Of a stretch of 64,000 nucleotides of DNA, positions 18,491 to 27,875 are shown piece after piece (within the stretch, counting starts at the first letter, position 1; every line of letters begins with the position of its first letter). The notes beneath the pieces were generated by a model. The model ran no database searches. It was given only the letters and a program-made list of their open reading frames with translations, and was not told the origin of the DNA. The translations under genes were made by a program, and so were the position numbers. This DNA is from DZBG01 sp049241565 (lineage in GTDB: Bacteria; Bdellovibrionota; Bacteriovoracia; Bacteriovoracales; Bacteriovoracaceae), in contig JBMLQL010000064.1 in assembly GCA_049241565.1 (NCBI GenBank), forward strand, positions 1-64,000, written 5' to 3'.

Positions 18491-20344
18491 CTATTTTCTA
18501 ACGTTTAGTTGATCAAAATTGATATCGTTAATATTGACACCTAAAATCAAATAACCTGAATCCCAAACAGTAAGTATCTTTGGAACAAATTGAACACCTG
18601 ACTGGTTAAGGAAAGATGAAAGATCAATAACATAATCTTTATCAACTGAGTCTTTAAAGGCATCTTTAAGTTGTGAGATCACAGCATCACGAACAACTTC
18701 TGTGGCCTTTGGAACGTTTGTGGCATAATTATAATTGTTTTTAAGGATGTTATTTGAAGCAAATGGTGAATTCACTCTCGCCTTAAGCACAAGATTTTTT
18801 GCTCTGTCATAACTAAGCTTAGGCACGATTTCTAATTGAAGTGGGAAATAGATAATTGAGTTATTATTATTTCTCTCAAGCCAAGCACCAATTTTATTTT
18901 TGATCCACGCCATTGTTCCATTAGAGGCCACTTGTTTTAAGTGAACTTCAACATTCGCAATAATATAGATCTTGCTAATGTCTTGGTGATCTTTTGATGA
19001 AAAATGAACTTTGACATTTTTGATATAAAAGCCTTTTGTCGGTGCATAGCGATCAAAAAGAGCTTGAAATAATTTATTCTGAGACGCGAGATCAAAAGCC
19101 GCATTTAAAACGGGCTCTGAAATTGCCAGTGTGACATCGCTATGGCGGTATGATGAAAGATCAAGATCTGGAAGTGGTCTGTTACTGTTAGCCACACGGT
19201 TCACCACTTTCATCGTTTTATTATTTAATGAAAATTCTATATTCCCTGCCATCTCGATATCTTTAGCTGAAGGAGTTGTAACTCCTACCACATCCATTTT
19301 TACTTTTGCTGAATGAACGACTTTGGCAATTTCTTTTAACACGTCTTTTATAGGATCAGACTTTCCTGGTAGCGTGAGTGGCTGATTATTAAATTGAGGA
19401 AGATGATAACGTGGGATATGCACGTATGTGTTATCAACAACTGCTCTCGGGTAGAGGTCTTGGTAGTCTAGTTCACGCACACTTGGTGTCGGTCTTTGAT
19501 AATTAAGAACTGTTACACTTGTACGAAGAGACTCTTTCATTAAATATGAGTTTACGAGTTCGGCCATGTCTGAACTCATAAAGTCTGCAGCAAAATCAAT
19601 AAGCTCTTGCGCCAAGAAATCCTTACGCTTGATTAGCTCACCTCTTAGACGAGAGGTATCAAGCTCTGTTTCCTGATTGTTAATTGATATATAAATTGGT
19701 GGAACGATCACATCGCCGAAGCTAATGGCAAGCTTAGGGCCATTTTTCGCTTTAAGATTCGTTGTAATACCTAAAAGCTGAACTTTAGCGATATCATCCT
19801 TAGTCTTTACTCTGAATATCGCATTCAGACGGACAATTCCTTTAAGACCGATATTAAGATTTTTAATCGTGGCCTTCAGTCCTGAACCACAACGCTTGGT
19901 CTTTGTTTTTGTCTCACAAAGAGAAAGATTGGCCGAGCTTACACTTAGTGTAGGAACATTAACTGAGACTTGAACATCAAACCCGTCTTTACTTTGTTTA
20001 ACGATTTTTGAGTTCACTGACTTCTCGTCAACTTTTCCTTTAATCACAATAGGTGCTGCTTCTAGATAAAAAAGAAGATCTTTTTTAAGATTAAGATTTG
20101 AGATTTCATTCAAAAGAGGAACAATAGGGTTGGCCAAAAGATCTTTCGCCTTAATTTTAAAGGTATAAAGGTCTTTAGGGATCGAATAAGAAGTTCCCTT
20201 CTTTCCCCCGGATCCGTATTTAACGGCCATCTCCATGGTCTTTACTAGGCCTTTATCAGACACTCGAACAGCCAGCTGCTCTTGCGCTAGCAATTGAAAT
20301 GAACCAAATAAAAGCGTAATCGTGAGCATTGCCCTAGACATCAT
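18491..20344 (-). CDS. Large secreted protein paralogous in plan to its neighbour; possible TULIP protein
   Basis: 617 residues from the ATG at 20344 (GGGAG upstream), which puts a signal peptide (to about residue 20, LLAQE) at the N-terminus; longer starts do not. Middle and C-terminal parts are beta-rich. The helix ISEPVLNAAFDLASQNKLF and the ending WDSGYLILGVNIND have the same order as in the next gene and resemble BPI-type modules. There is one cysteine pair (residues about 157 and 167). Proposed role: shuttling or binding lipids in the periplasm or outside the cell. Evidence is pattern-level only. Confidence 0.45.
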   Translation of the reverse strand: MMSRAMLTITLLFGSFQLLAQEQLAVRVSDKGLVKTMEMAVKYGSGGKKGTSYSIPKDLYTFKIKAKDLLANPIVPLLNEISNLNLKKDLLFYLEAAPIVIKGKVDEKSVNSKIVKQSKDGFDVQVSVNVPTLSVSSANLSLCETKTKTKRCGSGLKATIKNLNIGLKGIVRLNAIFRVKTKDDIAKVQLLGITTNLKAKNGPKLAISFGDVIVPPIYISINNQETELDTSRLRGELIKRKDFLAQELIDFAADFMSSDMAELVNSYLMKESLRTSVTVLNYQRPTPSVRELDYQDLYPRAVVDNTYVHIPRYHLPQFNNQPLTLPGKSDPIKDVLKEIAKVVHSAKVKMDVVGVTTPSAKDIEMAGNIEFSLNNKTMKVVNRVANSNRPLPDLDLSSYRHSDVTLAISEPVLNAAFDLASQNKLFQALFDRYAPTKGFYIKNVKVHFSSKDHQDISKIYIIANVEVHLKQVASNGTMAWIKNKIGAWLERNNNNSIIYFPLQLEIVPKLSYDRAKNLVLKARVNSPFASNNILKNNYNYATNVPKATEVVRDAVISQLKDAFKDSVDKDYVIDLSSFLNQSGVQFVPKILTVWDSGYLILGVNINDINFDQLNVRK

Positions 20345-20475
20345 AGTTTCTCCCATTAATAGGGTTTTAAAGTGCAAAAGGGGGGCCAGATCAAGATCAG
20401 AGGTTTCAGGGACCTGGGAATACATGAGCTGTCTAATCTTTTGACGGCCTATGAAAAAAATGTCCAAATTATTGG

Positions 20476-21261
20476 ATGAAAAATAAAATCGTTTGGATCA
20501 CTGGAGCTTCCTCTGGAATCGGCCTAGGCCTTTTCCACTACCTTAACCAGCGTGGAATAAAGACTATTATCTCCTCTCGAGACGTTAAAAAACTAGAAGA
20601 AATCAAGTCCACATCAAAGCATCCTGAATTAGTGGGGGTGGTCTCGGTTGATTTAGAGAAATTTGAGACTCTGGAAAGCTCTACTCAAGCGGCCCTGGCC
20701 TTTTTTGGAAAAATCGATGTACTGATTAATAATGGTGGGATCTCTCAGCGTGATCTGGTGGTGAATACCAGCTTTGAAGTGGATCAGCGCCTGATGAATG
20801 TAAACTATCTTGGGACAGTTAAACTGACTAAGCACCTACTCCCACATTTTATCAAACAGCGTTCGGGAGATTTTATCACTGTGACCTCACTCGTTGGAAA
20901 ATTTGGAACTCCTTACCGCTCAAGTTATTCTGCTTCTAAGCATGCTCTTCACGGGTTTTTTGATAGCCTTCGTGCAGAAGTCTCTGAGAGTGGTATTAAG
21001 GTCATGCTCGTTTGCCCTGGTTTTATCAAAACAAATATTTCAATCAATGCTCTTACTGGCTCAGGAAAGAAGCTCGGAGAGATGGATGATGCTCAGGCCA
21101 ATGGTATGAATGTTGAGATTTTTGCTGAAAAACTTTTTAAGGCCTATGAGGTAGGTAAAGAAGAAGTGTGTATTGGAGGAAAAGAAACCTTTGGTGTCCT
21201 TCTAAAAAGATTTGCTCCAACTTATTTCTCGAAGATGATTGCGAAGGCAAAAGTGAGATGA
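20476..21261 (+). CDS. Short-chain dehydrogenase/reductase
   Basis: 261 residues. NAD(P) motif TGASSGIG at 10-17, NNGG at about 90, catalytic Ser in TVTSLVGK and the YSASK active site. Similar to the DHRS7-like classical SDR group. Substrate unknown. It is divergent from the TULIP-like operon (131 bp between the starts) and ends directly against the convergent holA gene with no gap. Confidence 0.85.
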   Translation: MKNKIVWITGASSGIGLGLFHYLNQRGIKTIISSRDVKKLEEIKSTSKHPELVGVVSVDLEKFETLESSTQAALAFFGKIDVLINNGGISQRDLVVNTSFEVDQRLMNVNYLGTVKLTKHLLPHFIKQRSGDFITVTSLVGKFGTPYRSSYSASKHALHGFFDSLRAEVSESGIKVMLVCPGFIKTNISINALTGSGKKLGEMDDAQANGMNVEIFAEKLFKAYEVGKEEVCIGGKETFGVLLKRFAPTYFSKMIAKAKVR

Positions 21262-22221
21262 TTATTTATTCTCAAAAGCGTAGAGATAGCTTTGTTTGAT
21301 CTGATTCATCAAAGCATCATCTTTTTTCTTCGCAAGAATTTCCCATTGATTGAAGCGGCCAATCCACTTAAAAAGATCATCCTGCTTCCAAATTTTGGCC
21401 GCAGACATAATGTCTTTATCGTAATTGCTGAGTCGGGCCTTCCCTGCGAGATAACCAGTATCAGCAATTTTCACTAAATGAGACTGCATAAATCCAAAGA
21501 AAAATCTCAATCGATCAAATTCGAGATTGAGCTCTAAAATTTTCTCGAAGAATTCAACAAGCTTCTTTTTTCCAAAAATCTGTGCCAGAAGAAATTGATC
21601 TAATCTCTCACGGCTCACGATCTCTTGGGTCTCTTTTAACGAGATCTCTTTATGGTCAGGAAAACTGATCTTGATGGATTGAGCGGCTTGATAAAGAATA
21701 TCAAAATTGCCTTCAAGAGACTCAAGAAGATATTGCTTACTTTCAAAACTCAGTGGGATTTTAAAATAGAAACAAATAAAATCTAAAAGCTTTTGTGTTT
21801 CCCAAAATCTTGGCGGCTCCACTTGGCAATGATTAAGATTTCCCTTCTTTACAAGTTTTTTTAGTCCTGCTGAATCTTGATCGAAACAAAGAACAACAAG
21901 ACGTCCACCTAAATCAAAATTCTCAGAGAGCATATAATCAATCGAAGCTGCAGGAATAGTCTCCGGGCGATGAATGATATAACTCTCACCCGGACCAAAA
22001 AGACTGAGTCCTTGAAACTCAGTTTCCAGCCAATCCACAGTAAGGTCTTCACCAACTTTATGTAGAAATTTTTTATTATCTGTATGTGAGAGAAGAGTAT
22101 CTTTAACAATGCGCAAACTTTGCGAATCAAAAGTTTGAAGAATAAAAAGTCCTTCAGCTTCTTGCCAAGTATTAAGAGGATAAGAATTAAAGAAATCCCA
22201 AATCTGCCATTTAGAATGCAT
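21262..22221 (-). CDS. holA: DNA polymerase III delta subunit (clamp loader)
   Basis: 319 residues without strong motifs, as is usual for HolA: an N-terminal region with LVVLCFDQDSAGLKKLVKKG resembling the family's cracked-ATPase domain, then a helical C-terminal domain. Its position directly after an LptE-like lipoprotein, overlapping by 11 bp, is the classic lptE-holA arrangement. It would open the beta clamp during loading. Sequence is divergent, so the call leans on synteny. Confidence 0.7.
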   Translation of the reverse strand: MHSKWQIWDFFNSYPLNTWQEAEGLFILQTFDSQSLRIVKDTLLSHTDNKKFLHKVGEDLTVDWLETEFQGLSLFGPGESYIIHRPETIPAASIDYMLSENFDLGGRLVVLCFDQDSAGLKKLVKKGNLNHCQVEPPRFWETQKLLDFICFYFKIPLSFESKQYLLESLEGNFDILYQAAQSIKISFPDHKEISLKETQEIVSRERLDQFLLAQIFGKKKLVEFFEKILELNLEFDRLRFFFGFMQSHLVKIADTGYLAGKARLSNYDKDIMSAAKIWKQDDLFKWIGRFNQWEILAKKKDDALMNQIKQSYLYAFENK

Positions 22222-22864
22222 ACATGATCATCTCTTTCACTGACTGGGCCACTTGTTCGGCCATGACTTTCACTGATTTTTTCAAAGCACCTTTATTTTG
22301 TGTTCCAATCACTTTTACCGCTTCTTCATCGAAAATTTCACGGTTATAAGAACTCTCTACCGGGATGAGCTCATTAAAAATAATTCGATCATTGGTTTGG
22401 GCCATTTCTCCCAGACCTGAGCGAAGTAATTCAAGCTCATCTTCTGATGGGCGCTTGATCACAATAATTTGTAAATAAAGCTGAACGCTGGTTGTTCCTG
22501 GAATATAAAATTCCTTTCTCTTGTCCCCTATGGCCTTAGGAGCTGAATCTTGCGCTACACGTAAGTTTTGTGCTCTCAGAGTCTCTCTTAGCTTTTCAGG
22601 AGATTTCACGATCCCGAGCATGACCGCGTCAGTACTATTGTCAAAACCACTTTTCACCTTAAGTGAGGGAAAACTCATCATCATGGCGTAAACTTCACGA
22701 GAAAATTCAGCACCAACATGAGGTAAAGTAGAATAATTGTAAAACGTGGGAATAGAGACAGACTGAATCCCATACTGTGATAACGGATTATCATGCTGGG
22801 AAAAGCGATAACCGGCACATGAACTGAGGCAAAAACAGAGTAGAATTAGGTAAAACTTTGTCAT
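22211..22864 (-). CDS. lptE: LptE-like LPS-assembly lipoprotein
   Basis: 217 residues. Lipoprotein signal with LSSC followed by AGYRF, the start typical of LptE after its lipidated Cys. The segment SVSIPTFYNYSTLPHVGAEF and a central region of alternating strands fit the LptE fold, which plugs the LptD barrel and assists LPS insertion into the outer membrane. Length is slightly above the E. coli protein. The holA overlap supports the assignment. Confidence 0.75.
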   Translation of the reverse strand: MTKFYLILLCFCLSSCAGYRFSQHDNPLSQYGIQSVSIPTFYNYSTLPHVGAEFSREVYAMMMSFPSLKVKSGFDNSTDAVMLGIVKSPEKLRETLRAQNLRVAQDSAPKAIGDKRKEFYIPGTTSVQLYLQIIVIKRPSEDELELLRSGLGEMAQTNDRIIFNELIPVESSYNREIFDEEAVKVIGTQNKGALKKSVKVMAEQVAQSVKEMIMYAF

Positions 22865-22875
22865 AAATTAGGTAT

Positions 22876-23391
22876 ATGCTAAAGAAGCTAAAGTTTCAAT
22901 CATCCTCATTTTTTGACAGTGATAAAGAAGTCTCCGATCCGCAGAAAAAAGAGCGGCTTGAGGCCTTTTATCAAACTTTTGACTTCTTTGATCTCATCAA
23001 ACAGTGGCCTGAAATCGTGGGCCCAATGCTAGGGCAGAATACCTCTCCCTTACGTATTAAAGGGGATAGTCTGTTTGTTGTCACTAAACATGCGGCTTTT
23101 GCCCAACAGCTGAATTTTCTCACAGAGATCATCAAAGAAAAAATTTTTCAAACTTTTCCTAAACTCCGCTCGATTATTAAAAAAGTGGTCTATGAAACGA
23201 ATCCGCATTTTTTTAAAGAAATCGAAACAAAACAAGTCGAGCAAAAAGCAAAACCAGCTCCTATTCACCCTATGTCCCCTCAATACCGAAAGGCCAAGGC
23301 CGAAGCCGAACAACTATTCAATCACCTTGAAGATGCTGAATTTAGGGCCTCAATGATTTCTATCTATATTCAGGCCCACACACAGACATAA
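22876..23391 (+). CDS. DUF721/DciA-like protein
   Basis: 171 residues. The segment QWPEIVGPMLGQNTSPLRIKG followed by LFVVTKHAAFAQQLNFL is the DUF721 core found in DciA, the ancestral loader of the replicative helicase DnaB. A charged C-terminal tail follows. It is divergent from lptE-holA with only 11 bp between starts, and its end overlaps trmN6 on the other strand by 22 bp. Confidence 0.7.
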   Translation: MLKKLKFQSSSFFDSDKEVSDPQKKERLEAFYQTFDFFDLIKQWPEIVGPMLGQNTSPLRIKGDSLFVVTKHAAFAQQLNFLTEIIKEKIFQTFPKLRSIIKKVVYETNPHFFKEIETKQVEQKAKPAPIHPMSPQYRKAKAEAEQLFNHLEDAEFRASMISIYIQAHTQT

Positions 23392-23927
23392 ATCAGATTT
23401 TCATTTTGAGAATAGACCTTAAAACGTGTACACAAAGACTCGAGCGTTTTAAGTGTTTTTTCATCTGCTCGAAGTGAGAGCCAAGCTTCTCCTGAGGGAG
23501 AAAGGGTGTTCTGAATCAAATGAAGAAGAATAGAGAGATTATCCTTAGTCCATGTTCGGCATATCTGCTTGTTAAGATTTGGTGAGAGTCGTCCCTCACC
23601 TTCATAAAAATAAGGCGGATTAGAAAGAATCAGGTCAAACTTTTTACTAAAATGAACTTCTGAGAAAGGAGCGATGATAATCTCGGCTTTCATCTTAAAA
23701 AGTTCGAGATTGTCTTGAAGATAAGGAAGAAATTCTTCTTGGGCCTCAACTAAAGTGAGTTCATGACTTTGCCCCAGGCAGAACTCAATACCTAAAACAC
23801 CACACCCCGCCCCTAAATCGAGCACTGATTCTGGAGAAAAGTTCAGATGAGTTTTAACAAAATGGATAAGCTTTGTTGAGTCTTCGTTAAATCGGTAGAA
23901 GTCAGGTTGTTTATAGTCCATCTTCAT
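23370..23927 (-). CDS. tRNA1(Val) adenine-37-N6-methyltransferase-like protein
   Basis: 185 residues. VLDLGAGCGVLGIE is SAM motif I, and DLILSNPPYFYEGEGRLSP carries the NPPY active site of N6-adenine methyltransferases followed by the TrmN6/YfiC pattern. It is about 60 residues shorter than the E. coli enzyme, lacking part of the C-terminus. It overlaps the end of the GYF2-domain gene by 17 bp, so it is the last gene of the alr-mla operon. Confidence 0.78.
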   Translation of the reverse strand: MKMDYKQPDFYRFNEDSTKLIHFVKTHLNFSPESVLDLGAGCGVLGIEFCLGQSHELTLVEAQEEFLPYLQDNLELFKMKAEIIIAPFSEVHFSKKFDLILSNPPYFYEGEGRLSPNLNKQICRTWTKDNLSILLHLIQNTLSPSGEAWLSLRADEKTLKTLESLCTRFKVYSQNENLIYVCVWA

Positions 23928-25695
23928 AAGACATTATCTTTTTAACCATCTCTTCGTTAATATTACCCATTTCAATCAAGTGAAATAATGAAATCCACCA
24001 ATAAGATTCATCCTGAAAAAGCTTTATATAAAGCTGTCTTTTGAGTTTAATTTCTGAGAGCCCCTTGCTTTGATAGAAAGTCTCAAGCACCGGATCTTCA
24101 TGGGCCATAAATTGAAAATAGAGCTGACTCTCCGTTGACGGATCTTCGAAATAAGGACTTAGGATGTGAACTTTTTCATTCTTAGGCAGCTGATAAAACT
24201 CATCAAAAAAATACCAATACCAAGGAAAATCTTTAGAAGCTCGATTAAGAACATCTTTACGAATCCATTCCCTTCTTTTTTTTGAGCTTCCCATCTTATA
24301 GCGAAGATACCAGGCGAAATCACCTGTTCTTTTTTGATAAACTTTTAGTTTTATTTTTTCGAGCAATTGATCATTATCAAAATACTGCTCGGCCACTTCT
24401 CGAAGATTTTCATCATTAAAAAAATCAAACATATATTTTGAGAAAAACTGAAAATTTGTTCTATCAGCGGGATGCTTTGAAAGTCGTTCAAAAATTTTAT
24501 CCATCCGAAGAGAAATGGCATCTGACCATATATTCTTCTCGTAAGGATATTTACTCCAGTAAATAAAAGGTGATGTTTTATAGATCATGGCCAGAAGCAA
24601 GTCAGATTGGGCCACGTTACCCAAGAGAAGATAGAGGTAACTTTGAAGAATTCTTTCAGGCAAATGAGTCTCATCAAGATCATTAATAATACTGACGATC
24701 TTTACCTTCTGGTCTGGAGCGGTAATAAGATTAAACCCTGAATTGAGAAGATTATCTAAAAAGGCGAGTTGCTCAATTTGTTTCGCCGTTGGACTCACTC
24801 TTTTTTTCTGTCCCTGCTCTTTAAGCCAGCGTTTGACAGGATGGCCAGCCTCCAGAGGAAGAACACAATCCCTCACTCTCTTAAGAAAGCTCTCATTATG
24901 CTGATCCTGAGGATAAAGAATAATACCAAGCTGAGTGACTTCATCATTAAGCTTAGCACAGTCCAGAGTCTCTGTTTTCATCACAGAGATAATCCGTAGC
25001 CCCTCTAGGCTTAAAAGTGGTCGAAAAACAATATTATCAATTTCAACAGTCTGATCTAAGAAAGGCTTTTTTTTTTCCACTTCTGGCGAAGTCTGAGCAT
25101 GAGCTGAAGGAATAAATTCAACAGCAGATAGAGAAGTCATGATCGTCTTTCTGAAATAAATCAATAATAACAATAGGACGAAGGTGAAAATCCCAAAGTA
25201 CTTAATAAAGCTATGATCTTTTTTAACGAGAACTTTCGTTGATGATTTCTTAACAATCTTAGAAGTTGTTATTTTTTTTTTGTTCTGACCAAGGTCATGA
25301 ACTGGGACATGCTGATGAACAATCTCTGGCCCCTTCTCTGGTTCAGGATCATCAATCACTGGTGGAGGGGTATCATCTTGAAGGTCTTTCAAATTAAGAG
25401 ATTTTCCTACAAGAGTCACATCATCCTCAGGTCTTTCTGGTACTCTATGCGAGCTCTCATCACTTGTGAGAACATCTTTGGCTTCACTGATAGGATTAAA
25501 AGTCTGAGACTTATTACCTAAAAGATATTTTTCGATAAGATCTTTTTCACGAATGAAAAACCAAAATCCATTGGCCGAACAAACTTCATCATCACCTTTG
25601 ATTGAACCATTCTTATAAAGTTCAATCACCTTGTCTTTTGAGACCGGCCCCAAGATATGATTTGATTTTGTTCTGATCAACCAGTTTTTATTCAT
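23911..25695 (-). CDS. Single-pass membrane protein with N-terminal GYF_2-like domain
   Basis: 594 residues. Residues 1-60 (WLIRTKSNHILGPVSKDKV, then WFFIREKDL) look like a GYF_2 (DUF4339) domain. Next come an acidic proline-rich linker, a basic patch, a membrane helix at about 163-187, and a long mostly helical C-terminal region of about 390 residues without recognisable repeats. The GYF_2 part would be cytoplasmic and the large part periplasmic. It lies 3 bp after the MCE gene, so a role with the Mla lipid transporter is possible but unproven. Confidence 0.6.
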   Translation of the reverse strand: MNKNWLIRTKSNHILGPVSKDKVIELYKNGSIKGDDEVCSANGFWFFIREKDLIEKYLLGNKSQTFNPISEAKDVLTSDESSHRVPERPEDDVTLVGKSLNLKDLQDDTPPPVIDDPEPEKGPEIVHQHVPVHDLGQNKKKITTSKIVKKSSTKVLVKKDHSFIKYFGIFTFVLLLLLIYFRKTIMTSLSAVEFIPSAHAQTSPEVEKKKPFLDQTVEIDNIVFRPLLSLEGLRIISVMKTETLDCAKLNDEVTQLGIILYPQDQHNESFLKRVRDCVLPLEAGHPVKRWLKEQGQKKRVSPTAKQIEQLAFLDNLLNSGFNLITAPDQKVKIVSIINDLDETHLPERILQSYLYLLLGNVAQSDLLLAMIYKTSPFIYWSKYPYEKNIWSDAISLRMDKIFERLSKHPADRTNFQFFSKYMFDFFNDENLREVAEQYFDNDQLLEKIKLKVYQKRTGDFAWYLRYKMGSSKKRREWIRKDVLNRASKDFPWYWYFFDEFYQLPKNEKVHILSPYFEDPSTESQLYFQFMAHEDPVLETFYQSKGLSEIKLKRQLYIKLFQDESYWWISLFHLIEMGNINEEMVKKIMSYEDGL

Positions 25696-25698
25696 TTG

Positions 25699-27078
25699 TT
25701 ACCTTGCGGCCAGACCAATAAGCGCTGCTAAATCTTGATCGCTAAACCTTAATCCTAAGCTAATAGTGGCTGCGCGCTGACCGTAACTTGAAGCAAGATC
25801 CTCTCCAGTAATTCTTGTAAAAAGAACGTTCCAAAGTTTGACTTCACCAATAAGACGAACCTGAGGTCCAACATTTTCTTGGTAATCAAAAACTTCAAGT
25901 CCGGTACGAAGACCCCAGTCTGGGAAATGGTAATCTAATCCTACCCCCCCCTTGGACTCGATAAGACCAGCACGAAGACCAAATCTTTGAATACGACGTC
26001 CAATTTGAAGGTTAAATTTGTAAGCTGAGTCATCAATTTTACGTGTTCTTGTTTTTGACTCCGCCCCACCGTTAGTCGATGTAAAGGTTGTCGTTTCATC
26101 TTCAACCTGGGCGCCAAAATCTTGGTTCACAATACCCACCCGAAAAAATCTCTCCGGTGCCGGATAAATATCAAGATTAAATTGAGTCACTGACCCACCG
26201 TCTGTATTTAATCCACTAAAGAGTGAAACATCCGCTTCGATATTATTAATCCGGTTCACAAGACGATTCACACTAGAAAGAGTTTGAGAAACTTGATCCA
26301 CAACGGCGTCATCACGAAGAAGTTTACCGACTGTTCCTTTTCCTTCCTTAAGATCAGCAATAATAACTTTAAGATCACCTACGGCCGCATCGGCCTTATC
26401 AAGAATAGGTCCGATTTTTGAAAGATCAGACATTAAAGAATCACGCTGATAACGATCTGTCTCATAAGCAAGCTGCTGAGAGATGGCCGAGATGTCATCC
26501 ACAATTTTATTAATTTTTTCTTCGTTACCAGTTGTGAGTCGCTTCAATGAAGCAGTGAGATCATTCACGTTGGCGACGATTTTTTTCATCATATTCTCGC
26601 CCTGCTCATCTCGAAGAGACTCTTTCACAGTTTGAGCAATATCTTTTACTTCTTTCATCACTTCTGAGGCGTCTTTAGCAAGTTCCTCAAATCCTTCGCC
26701 ACCTTTCGAGGGAACAAGAGCTCCTTCCGGCAGTCTTTCAGCATTAGGATCACCAAGATTTACATCTAAAAACTTATCACCTAAAAATCCAACACTCTTA
26801 ATTTTTAAGACTGAATTTTTAGTCATTTTAATTTTATCGAGCATCTCAAAAGTGACGACTGCTTCAGAACCTTCAAGTTCGATAGACTTGATTTTTCCGG
26901 CATTAATCCCAGCGACTTTAATCGAAGACTTCTCAACGATACCAGAAGCATCTTTGAGTACAGTTTTATAAGTGACGTAGTCACCGAAACCAGATTGGTT
27001 TGCCGTAATTTTTAATGAGACCGCTGTCACTGCTACGAGAGCACCTAGGGCCAATAATCCAACTTTAAGAGGGTTCAA
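25699..27078 (-). CDS. mlaD: MCE (MlaD-like) lipid-transport protein with a beta-rich C-terminal domain
   Basis: 459 residues. One N-terminal membrane helix, an MCE domain at about 30-115 (DASGIVEKSSIKVAGINAGKI, then SVGFLGDKFLDVNLG), a long helical region to about 290, then about 165 residues of alternating strands ending in Phe-Ser-Asp-Gln and a short hydrophobic tail. Classic MlaD ends after the MCE domain and a short helix; this one is more than twice as long. The C-terminus reads like the tail of an outer-membrane barrel or a substrate-binding sheet. It forms a shuttle for phospholipids with MlaE and MlaF encoded upstream. Confidence 0.82.
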   Translation of the reverse strand: MNPLKVGLLALGALVAVTAVSLKITANQSGFGDYVTYKTVLKDASGIVEKSSIKVAGINAGKIKSIELEGSEAVVTFEMLDKIKMTKNSVLKIKSVGFLGDKFLDVNLGDPNAERLPEGALVPSKGGEGFEELAKDASEVMKEVKDIAQTVKESLRDEQGENMMKKIVANVNDLTASLKRLTTGNEEKINKIVDDISAISQQLAYETDRYQRDSLMSDLSKIGPILDKADAAVGDLKVIIADLKEGKGTVGKLLRDDAVVDQVSQTLSSVNRLVNRINNIEADVSLFSGLNTDGGSVTQFNLDIYPAPERFFRVGIVNQDFGAQVEDETTTFTSTNGGAESKTRTRKIDDSAYKFNLQIGRRIQRFGLRAGLIESKGGVGLDYHFPDWGLRTGLEVFDYQENVGPQVRLIGEVKLWNVLFTRITGEDLASSYGQRAATISLGLRFSDQDLAALIGLAAR

Positions 27079-27134
27079 CGAATTTTACTCCATCAAAATT
27101 CTAATACTTATCTATTGATCATAACCGATTCCGG

Positions 27135-27875
27135 CTACAACTCAAGAAATCTACGTATGGTCGGATTTTCCGATTTTTTGAATGTTTCCACATCCAAATG
27201 CTCAACTACTCTCCCTTTCTCTAGGAAGATAATATAGTCTGAGTACTTCAGGGTGGCGTGAATATCATGGGAAATAATAACTGAAGTAAATTGTCGGTCT
27301 TCATTTCTTTTGGCCGTGTCCACAATCAGATCATAAACCACATGGGTAGTAATAGGATCAAGACCTGAAGTGGGCTCATCATAAAGCATGATCTGCGGCT
27401 CTAAGGCCAGAGCACGGGCCAGCCCCACTCTTTTTCTCATCCCTCCAGAAAGTTCAGACGGAAGACGGTAAGCCGCTTCTTTTTGAATTCCAGTGGCGGC
27501 CAAGAGATCAAGTACCTTGGTTTTAATTTCTGGCTCTTTTAATTTTGTAAACTCTCTTAAAGGAAAGGCCACATTCTCAAATGAAGTTAAAAAATCAAAC
27601 AAGGCGGCATACTGAAAAACCATCCCAAAGTTTTTTCGAAACTCACGAAGCCCCATATCATGGAGTTCATTAATTTTAGTTCCAAGAACTAAAACATCTC
27701 CCTCAGTCACTTCAGTTAGTCCCATAATGATTTTCATGAGAGTAGACTTCCCGGCCCCTGAAAAACCAAGAATAGTGGTGATTTTTCCGCGATGAATGCC
27801 AAAATTCAAATCAGAAAGAACTTTTGTCTCTCCGTATGTTTTTTGAACATTTTTAAATTCGATGGCGTAATCCAT
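27135..27875 (-). CDS. mlaF: Mla-type ABC transporter ATPase
   Basis: 246 residues. Walker A GFSGAGKST, Q-loop VFQYAALFD, signature LSGGMRKRV, Walker B IMLYDEPTSGLDP and switch His in ISHD. The LFD after the Q-loop is typical of the MlaF branch. It powers phospholipid movement between the inner and outer membranes. Start abuts the mlaE stop. Confidence 0.92.
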   Translation of the reverse strand: MDYAIEFKNVQKTYGETKVLSDLNFGIHRGKITTILGFSGAGKSTLMKIIMGLTEVTEGDVLVLGTKINELHDMGLREFRKNFGMVFQYAALFDFLTSFENVAFPLREFTKLKEPEIKTKVLDLLAATGIQKEAAYRLPSELSGGMRKRVGLARALALEPQIMLYDEPTSGLDPITTHVVYDLIVDTAKRNEDRQFTSVIISHDIHATLKYSDYIIFLEKGRVVEHLDVETFKKSENPTIRRFLEL

